64,000 nucleotides of DNA from Rhodospirillales bacterium Ga0074136 (GTDB lineage: Bacteria > Pseudomonadota > Alphaproteobacteria > Acetobacterales > Acetobacteraceae): NCBI GenBank assembly GCA_001464375.1, contig LNEW01000162.1, forward strand, positions 1-64,000. Direction: 5' to 3'. Under the pieces are notes generated by a model. The model worked only from the letters and a program-made list of their open reading frames with translations. It searched no databases and had not been told where the DNA came from. Position numbers and translations under genes: made by a program. Within the stretch, counting starts at the first letter, position 1. Every line of letters starts with the position of its first letter. Shown piece by piece: positions 57,675-64,000 of this stretch.

Positions 57675-57859
57675 GCGCGCTGCGCCTTGGGCACGGGCAC
57701 GGCGAAGGCCGGCATGGGTTCGGCGATCTCATTGGCCGGGCGCGGGAAGGCGGTGGCCAGTCGGCGGGCATGGGCGATGGCCTCGGCGATCTCGGCACCG
57801 CGGTCGCGCCATGGGGCGCCGAGGCCCGCGGCGCGGGCCAATGCTTCGTCGTCGGTCAT
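57671..57859 (-). CDS. Small AtzG/DUF4089-like protein (62 aa)
   Basis: MTDDEALARAAGLGAPWRDRGAEIAEAIAHARRLATAFPRPANEIAEPMPAFAVPVPKAQRA; overlaps the amidase start (ATGA). Confidence 0.75.
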   Translation of the reverse strand: MTDDEALARAAGLGAPWRDRGAEIAEAIAHARRLATAFPRPANEIAEPMPAFAVPVPKAQRA

Positions 57860-58140
57860 GCTGCGGTGCCTCGCCTGCGGGTCATGGCGCGACCCTGCCG
57901 CAAAACGGGCGCGGGGGAAATCTGGGCCGGGGAAAGGGTGGGGGCGGGACCGCCGACGGCCCCGCCCCCGGAGTTTTCCGCCCGGCGCGCCAGACGGGAG
58001 CGACGGGAGGGAGGACCCGCGCCACGAGGGAGACAAGGGCGCCGCGGCGCCCCTGGGTTGAACATGCGGCCGGCATGCTTGCCGAAGCGTTTCCCGCCAC
58101 GCGATTTTCCGCCGCCGCGTTCCGGCGTATGGGTTGCTCC

Positions 58141-59321
58141 ATGATGGACGCCCGAAAGCTGCCCCTCGAGGGGCTGAAGATCGTCGAGCTCGGCCACTAC
58201 ATCGCCGCGCCCTTCGCCACCCGGCTGTTGGCCGACCTGGGGGCCGAGGTGGTGAAGGTGGAACCGCCGGATGGCGACCCGGTGCGCGGCTGGGGCAGCA
58301 GCGTCGATGGCCATGCGGTGTGGTTCAGCGTGCATGGGCGCAACAAGCTCAGCGTGACGCTGGACCTGAAGAAACCCGCGGATCGGGAGAAGTTGCTGGC
58401 GCTGCTGGTGCGCGCCGATGCGCTGGTGGAGAATTTCCGCGCCGGTTATCTCGAACGCATCGGGCTTGGGCCGGACGTCTTGCACGCGGCCAACCCGCGC
58501 CTCGTGATCGGGCGTATCTCCGGCTACGGGCAGGAGGGGCCGTATCGCGACAAGCCAGCATTCGGCGCGATCGGCGAAGCCATGGGGGGCTTGCGCCACC
58601 TCACCGCCAATCCCGGCCAGACGGAGTATCCGCCGCCGCGCTGCGGCGTTTCCATCAGCGATGACCTGGCCGGCATGTACTGCGCCATGGCGGTGGTCGC
58701 GGCGTGCTGGCAGGTGAAAGGCGACCCCGCTGCGAAGGGCCGCGTGGTGGATGTCGACCTGGTGAGCAGCGTGTTCTCGCTGATGGAGGGCATGCTGCCG
58801 GAGTACGGCCTGTTCGGCTGGGTGCGCCAGCCGCAGGGTGCCGCGATCAAGACCGCCGCGCCGACCAACACCTATCCCTGCGCGGATGGGAAATGGCTGT
58901 GCATCGCCGGCAATTCCGACCTGATCTTCAAGGCAAGCCCGAGATGGCCGAGGACCTACGCTTCGCGAATAACAGCGGGCGGTGCGCGAACGTGGCGGAG
59001 CTCGATGCCGCCATCGCCGACTGGACGCGCGGGCACGACGCCGCGACCGCCGAGGCGGTGCTGGAAGCCGCCGAGGTGCCGTGCTCGCGCCTGTTCGACA
59101 TGGCCGATTGCGCGACCGACCCGCATTTCCGCGAGCGCGGCTGGGTGATGGAGGTGGCGGACCCGCTGCTCGGCCAGGTGCTGCATCCGGCGGCGCCGTT
59201 CCGGTTCGACGGCGTGGCGCCGCGCGAAATGGTGCGCTGGACCGGCCCGGCCGCCGGCGCGCATAACGAGCTGGTGTTCGGCGCGGTGGCGCGTGGCGAG
59301 ACCGGCGCACTGACGCCGTAG
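58141..59321 (+). pseudogene. CaiB/BaiF CoA-transferase family gene, apparently frameshifted near 58932
   Basis: LEGLKIVELGHYIAAPFATRLLADLGAEVVKVEPPDGDPVRGW ... ADGKWLCIAGNSDLIFK, then out of frame; downstream frame continues PEMAEDLRFANNSGRCANVAELDAAIADWT...ACDPHFRERGW-like region. Confidence 0.85.
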
Positions 59322-59336
59322 GGGGGAAGAAGCGAC

Positions 59337-59848
59337 ATGACGACGGATGTGACGGCCGCCTCGCGCGGTGCGGCGGCGGCGCGGTTCTGGGGGATGGCGC
59401 TGCTGGGCTCGGCGGTGCTGGCGGCCTCGGCGCAGGTCAGCCTGCCGATGTGGCCGGTGCCGGCGACGCTGCAATCGCTGGCGGTGCTGCTGCTCGGTGC
59501 GCTGGGCGGCGCGCGGCTGGGGGTGGCGAGCGTGGCGCTGTACCTGGCCGAAGGCGCGGTCGGCCTGCCGGTCTTCGCCAATGGCGCGGGCGGCATCGCG
59601 GCGCTGGCCGGGCCGACGGCGGGCTACCTGCTGGGCTTCCTGCCGGCGGCCTGGCTGGCCGGATGGGGCGGCAGGCGCTGGTGCTGACCGGCGCGCACCT
59701 GGTGCTGTTCGTGCCGGGCGTGGCCTGGCTGGCCGGCTTCGTCGGCTGGGAGCGCGCGCTGGTTGCCGGCTTCGCGCTGTTCCTGCCGGGCACGCTGGTA
59801 AAGACCGCGCTGGCGGTCGCCGCGCTGCGGGCAGCCGGGCGGCGCTGA
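59337..59848 (+). pseudogene. bioY: Biotin transporter BioY, apparently frameshifted near 59665
   Basis: Frame 1: AASAQVSLPMWPVPATLQSLAVLLLGALGGARLGVASVALYLAEGAVGLPVFANGAGGIAALAGPTAGYLLGFLPAAWLAG then early stop; other frame: GVAWLAGFVGWERALVAGFALFLPGTLVKTALAVAAL. Confidence 0.8.
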
Positions 59849-59854
59849 ACGCGG

Positions 59855-60829
59855 TCAGTCCACGCGGATATTGCCGGCGCGGATCACCTCGCGCCAGCGC
59901 GTGAGCTCCTCGCGGATCAGCGCGGTATAGGCCACGGCGCCGAGCGTGCCGGGGCGCACGCCGATCGAGGCGAAGCGCTCGCGCACCGGCGGGCTGGCGA
60001 GGGCGGTGGCGATCTCGCTCTCCCAGCGCGCGGCGATCTCGGGCGGGATGCCGGCGGGCGCGGAGAAGCCGAACCAGTTCGTCGACGTCACGCCCGGGAA
60101 GCCGAGTTCCGCGAAGGTCGGCACGTCCGGCAGGGCGGTGCTGCGCTCGGCCTCGCTGGTCGCGAGCGGGCGCATGCGGCCGCCGCGGATATTGCCCATG
60201 GCGGTCGGCACGCTTTCCATCAGCGCCGGGATCTGCCCGCCCATCACGTCGGTCATGGCGGGCGCAGAGCCGCGATAGGGCACGTGGGTGAAGTCGATGC
60301 CCGCGGCGCGCGCGAGCAACTGGCCGATCAGGTGGTTCATCGTGCCGTTGCCGCCGGAGCCGTAGGTGACCTCACCGGGCCGCGCACGCGCCAGGGCGAT
60401 CAGCTCCGCCACGCTGGTCGCCGCGACGTTCGGCCCCACGATCAGCACGGAGGGAAAGGTGCCGACCGAATGGATATGGGTGAAATCCGCAAGCGGATCA
60501 TAGGGCACGTTGGCATAGAGCACCGGCCCGATGCCATGCGAGGCGGCGGAGGAGATCATCACCGTATGCACATCGCCGCGCGCCTTCGCCACGATGTCGG
60601 CGCCGAGCATGCCGCCCGCACCGGGGCGGTTCTCGATGACGATCGGCTGGCCGAGGCGGTTGCCGAAGTATTCGCCGAGCGTGCGCGACAGGATGTCGGC
60701 CGCGCCGCCTGGCGGGAAGTTCACGATCCAGCGAATGGGCCGTTGCGGCCAGGCCTGCGCACGCGCCAGGCGGGGCGCGGCGGACAGGGCGGCGGCGGCG
60801 AGCAGGGCGCGGCGGGGTGTGCGGGTCAT
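59855..60829 (-). CDS. Tripartite tricarboxylate transporter (Bug family) substrate-binding protein
   Basis: AWPQRPIRWIVNFPPGGAADILSRTLGEYFGNRLGQPIVIENRPGAGGMLGADIVAKA...THVPYRGSAPAMTDVMGGQ. Confidence 0.94.
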   Translation of the reverse strand: MTRTPRRALLAAAALSAAPRLARAQAWPQRPIRWIVNFPPGGAADILSRTLGEYFGNRLGQPIVIENRPGAGGMLGADIVAKARGDVHTVMISSAASHGIGPVLYANVPYDPLADFTHIHSVGTFPSVLIVGPNVAATSVAELIALARARPGEVTYGSGGNGTMNHLIGQLLARAAGIDFTHVPYRGSAPAMTDVMGGQIPALMESVPTAMGNIRGGRMRPLATSEAERSTALPDVPTFAELGFPGVTSTNWFGFSAPAGIPPEIAARWESEIATALASPPVRERFASIGVRPGTLGAVAYTALIREELTRWREVIRAGNIRVD

Positions 60830-60943
60830 CGGGGGCTCCGGCGTGCGTGTCGGGGGCATGATGCCACGAAAGAGGCAAGGCGCGTGCCATGGACGATGCG
60901 CGACGCGCGTGGTTCGATCGCTGCAACCTTGCCGGAGACTCTC

Positions 60944-62185
60944 ATGCCGCTCGACCTGATCCTACGCGACGTGCGCCTGCCCGACGCCAGGCCAGGCGAC
61001 CCGGCGATGGATATCGGCGTCGCCGGCGGGCGGATCGCCGCCATCGCGCCGCGGCTGGACGCGACCGCGCCGGAAGAAGCGCAGGGCGGCGGGCGCGTCG
61101 TCAGCGCCGGTTTTGTCGAGACGCATATCCACCTCGACAAATCCTGCATCCTGGGGCGCTGCGCCTGCGAGACGCGGCGCTTCCCGCATGGCGCGATGGA
61201 GCGTGTTTCGGCCGTGAAGCATACCTTCACGGTGGAGGACGTGACCGAGCGTGCCGCCCGCACCATCGAAAGCTGCATCCTGCACGGCGCGACGCGCATG
61301 CGTACCCATGCGGAGGTCGACCCCAGGGTCGGGCTGCGCGGCGTCGAGGGCGTGCGCGCGCTGATCGAGAAATACCGCTGGGCGATCGACCTCGAGATCT
61401 GCGTCATGCCGCAGGAGGGTCTGACCAACAACCCGGGCACGGATGAACTGATGGTGGCGGCGCTGCGCAACGGCGCCACGGTGGTCGGCGCCGCGCCCAA
61501 CTACGACAGCGACCGTGCCGCGCAGATCCGGCGCGTGTTCGAGATGGCGCGCGAATTCGACGTCGACATCGACATGCACCTGGACAGCGGCACTTCGGCC
61601 GAGGAATTGGACACGCTGCTGGTCTGCGACCTGGCCGAGCAATACGGCTGGGGTGGGCGCGTCGCGGTGGGGCATGTCACGAAGCTCGCGGCGATGCCCT
61701 GGCCGGCAATGGACAAGGTCGCCAGGCGCATGGCGGATGCCGGCGTGGCGGCGACCATCCTGACCGCGACGGATCTGTATCTCGGTGGGCGCCACGTCGA
61801 GGCGAATGCGCCGCGCAACGTGGTGGATGCGAACCGGTTGGCGGAACAGGGCGTGCTGTGTTCCGTCGCGTCCAACAATATCCTCAACCCGTTCACACCC
61901 TTCGGCGATGGGCAATTGCTGCGGCAGGCGAACATGCAGGCGATCGTGACCAACCGCGGGTCGGATGCCGAGGTGCGCGCGGTGTGGGACATGACGACGA
62001 CGAATGCCGCGCGCCTGCTGCGGCAGGACGACTACGGCGTGGCTGTCGGCAACCCCGCCGACCTGGTGGTGCTGGATGCCGAGACGCCGGAGATGGCGCT
62101 GCGCACGGTCGCACCGGTGCTGATGGCCTATAAGCGCGGGCGGCGCACGGTCACGCGCGAACGCGCGCGGCTGCACCGCCCCTGA
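60944..62185 (+). CDS. Amidohydrolase family protein (cytosine deaminase-like)
   Basis: VSAGFVETHIHLDKSCIL, RMRTHAEVDP, DIDMHLDSG, VGHVTKLA, NPADLVVLDAE. Confidence 0.93.
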   Translation: MPLDLILRDVRLPDARPGDPAMDIGVAGGRIAAIAPRLDATAPEEAQGGGRVVSAGFVETHIHLDKSCILGRCACETRRFPHGAMERVSAVKHTFTVEDVTERAARTIESCILHGATRMRTHAEVDPRVGLRGVEGVRALIEKYRWAIDLEICVMPQEGLTNNPGTDELMVAALRNGATVVGAAPNYDSDRAAQIRRVFEMAREFDVDIDMHLDSGTSAEELDTLLVCDLAEQYGWGGRVAVGHVTKLAAMPWPAMDKVARRMADAGVAATILTATDLYLGGRHVEANAPRNVVDANRLAEQGVLCSVASNNILNPFTPFGDGQLLRQANMQAIVTNRGSDAEVRAVWDMTTTNAARLLRQDDYGVAVGNPADLVVLDAETPEMALRTVAPVLMAYKRGRRTVTRERARLHRP

Positions 62186-62189
62186 CGGG

Positions 62190-63560
62190 TCAGTCGGCCG
62201 CCTGCGCGCGGCGCGCGCGGGTGTGGCGGTTCTCCGGCACGCGCAGGCCGAGGTTCTCGCGCAGCGTCGTGCCTTCGTACGCGGTGCGGAAAATGCCGCG
62301 CCGCTGCAGTTCGGGTATCACCAGGTTGGAGAAATCCTCGAACGGCTTCGGGTAGTAGTTGCAGATCACGTTGAAGCCATCGGCGGCGTCCTTCTCCAGC
62401 CATTCCTGGAGCTCATCCGCGATGTATTCGGGCGTGCCGACCAGCACGCGGTGGCCTTGCGCGGCGGAGACCGACCGCGCCACCTGGCGCAGCGTCATGT
62501 TCTGCTTGCGCGCCATGTCCATGATCAGCTTCTGGCGGGACTTGGCGGAATTCGCCTCCGGCAGGTCGGGCATCGGGCCATCGAGGTCATAGGCGAAGAT
62601 GTCGACGCCGCGGGTGAAGCGCGCCAGTGCGGCAAGGGCCACGTCATCGGGCAGCAGCGCCTGCAGCTGGTCGTACTTCTCCTGCGCCTCTTCCATCGTG
62701 CGGCCGATGACCGGTGTGATGCCGGGCATGATCTTGATGTCGTCCGGCGTGCGCCCGTATTTCGCGGTGCGGCCCTTCACATCGGCGAAGAAGTCGCGCG
62801 CGGCATCCAGTTCGGTCTGCGCCGTGAACACCACATCCGCCGTGCGCGCCGCCAGTTCGCGCCCCGGTTCGGACGACCCCGCCTGCGCCACCACCGGGCG
62901 CCCCTGCGGCGTGCGCGAGACATTCAGCGGCCCACGCACATGGAAATGCGCCCCGTGATGGTCGAGGAAATGCATCTTGTCGCGGTCGAACCAGATGCCG
63001 CTTTCCTTGTCGCGCAGGAAGGCGTCAGCTTCCCAGGAATCCCACAACCCGGCGACCACTTCATAGAACTCGATGGCGCGTGCGTAGCGCGCGGCGTGGT
63101 CCACATGGGTGTCGAGGTTGAAGTTGCCGGCCTCGTCCTCGATCTGGCTGGTCACCAGGTTCCAGCCGCAGCGGCCGTTCGAGATGTGGTCGATCGTCGC
63201 GAAGCGGCGGGCGATGTTGTAGGGCTCGTTGAAGGTGGTGGTGGCGGTCGCGACCAGGCCGATATGCGTCGTGCCCATCGCCAGCGCCGCCAGGCAGGCG
63301 GTGGGTTCCAGCTTCACGATGCGCGACAGCCGCGTGCGCGTGAGGTCGCCGGCCTTGAGCGCATCGGACCCACCGACAGCGACGGTGTCCTGGAAGAAGA
63401 TGGTGTCATAGAGCGCGCGCTCGGCCATCTGCGCGAGGCGCATGTACCAGCCGAAATCCATGTCGGATTCGGTTGCGGCATCGGGGTGGCGCCAGCCCGC
63501 CAGGTGGTTGCCCGGCACGGACAGGAAGGCGCCGAGCTTCAGTTGCTTCTTCTTGGTCAT
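62190..63560 (-). CDS. LLM class flavin-dependent monooxygenase (NtaA/SnaA/DszA family)
   Basis: MTKKKQLKLGAFLSVPGNHLAGWRHPDA... FFQDTVAVGG... EPYNIARRFATIDHISNGRCGWNLVTSQIEDEAGNF. Confidence 0.95.
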   Translation of the reverse strand: MTKKKQLKLGAFLSVPGNHLAGWRHPDAATESDMDFGWYMRLAQMAERALYDTIFFQDTVAVGGSDALKAGDLTRTRLSRIVKLEPTACLAALAMGTTHIGLVATATTTFNEPYNIARRFATIDHISNGRCGWNLVTSQIEDEAGNFNLDTHVDHAARYARAIEFYEVVAGLWDSWEADAFLRDKESGIWFDRDKMHFLDHHGAHFHVRGPLNVSRTPQGRPVVAQAGSSEPGRELAARTADVVFTAQTELDAARDFFADVKGRTAKYGRTPDDIKIMPGITPVIGRTMEEAQEKYDQLQALLPDDVALAALARFTRGVDIFAYDLDGPMPDLPEANSAKSRQKLIMDMARKQNMTLRQVARSVSAAQGHRVLVGTPEYIADELQEWLEKDAADGFNVICNYYPKPFEDFSNLVIPELQRRGIFRTAYEGTTLRENLGLRVPENRHTRARRAQAAD

Positions 63561-63572
63561 CGGAGCCGTCCT

Positions 63573-64000
63573 TCAACGCGCGACGCGGATGCCGGTCGCC
63601 ATGGTATATTGGTCCCCACGCGGGATGAGCGTGAGGTTCGGCGTGGTCCCCCATCCGGACCGGACGAAGAAGATCGGCACGATCGCCGCTTCCTCCATCG
63701 CGCGGCGCACCGCCTGCTGGGTCAGCGCCTCGCGCGCCGTGTTGTCCATCGTGCGCTCGACCTGCCCGAGCAGACCGTCCAGCACGGCATCGGAATAGCG
63801 GCCGCGATTGGCCGGGCCGTGGCTGAGCTCCGGATTGTAGGTGCGCAGGATGTTGTTCATGCCTTCGGATGCCGCGCCCGTCGTCGAGGCGAACATCGAC
63901 ATCGAGACCGAGAATTCCGGCCCGCCCGCCGCCGGCGCGCGATTGGCGCGGCGGAAGAAGATGCTGGAGGGTATGGCCTCCACCTCGGTGCGGATGCCGA
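63573..64000 (-). CDS. ABC transporter substrate-binding protein (family 5, peptide type), C-terminal fragment running off the window
   Basis: GIRTEVEAIPSSIFFRRANR... FSVSMSMFASTTGAASEGMNNILRTYNP... RGRYSDAVLDGLLGQVERTMDNTAREALTQQAVRRAMEEAAIVPIFFVRSGWGT. Confidence 0.85.
   Translation of the reverse strand, partial: GIRTEVEAIPSSIFFRRANRAPAAGGPEFSVSMSMFASTTGAASEGMNNILRTYNPELSHGPANRGRYSDAVLDGLLGQVERTMDNTAREALTQQAVRRAMEEAAIVPIFFVRSGWGTTPNLTLIPRGDQYTMATGIRVAR

Overview
A 64 kb window of high-GC bacterial chromosome. Gene content and order (hemJ next to rho, several orphan Bug-type solute receptors, CaiB, AmpG, SecB, HemH) suggest an alphaproteobacterium, probably Acetobacteraceae (Roseomonas-like); this placement is inference only. 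I assign about 65 protein genes. Most are ordinary housekeeping, transport and catabolic genes. No rRNA, tRNA, CRISPR array, prophage, transposase or recognisable antiphage island was seen. The observations most worth following up are: (i) a dispersed intergenic repeat with three copies in the window (about 983-1053, 22746-22879, 54461-54590), each starting with a 21-nt hairpin of the form GGATCGYGC-NNN-9 nt; (ii) three tandem genes for a small secreted two-Cys domain, the third fused to a trypsin-like protease; (iii) an orphan TssC-like (T6SS sheath large subunit) gene with no other T6SS genes; (iv) a 1139-aa RTX protein built from ~204-aa modules; (v) an HtrA protease / response regulator / histidine kinase / small two-Cys periplasmic protein cluster; (vi) a 3x24-bp in-frame tandem repeat inside hrpB; (vii) neighbouring caiB-like and bioY genes that both look frameshifted by internal deletions; (viii) a copA-cueR-copZ operon with a CueR-type promoter that argues for a later start codon and a near-leaderless copA mRNA; (ix) a DUF993-containing catabolic cassette.
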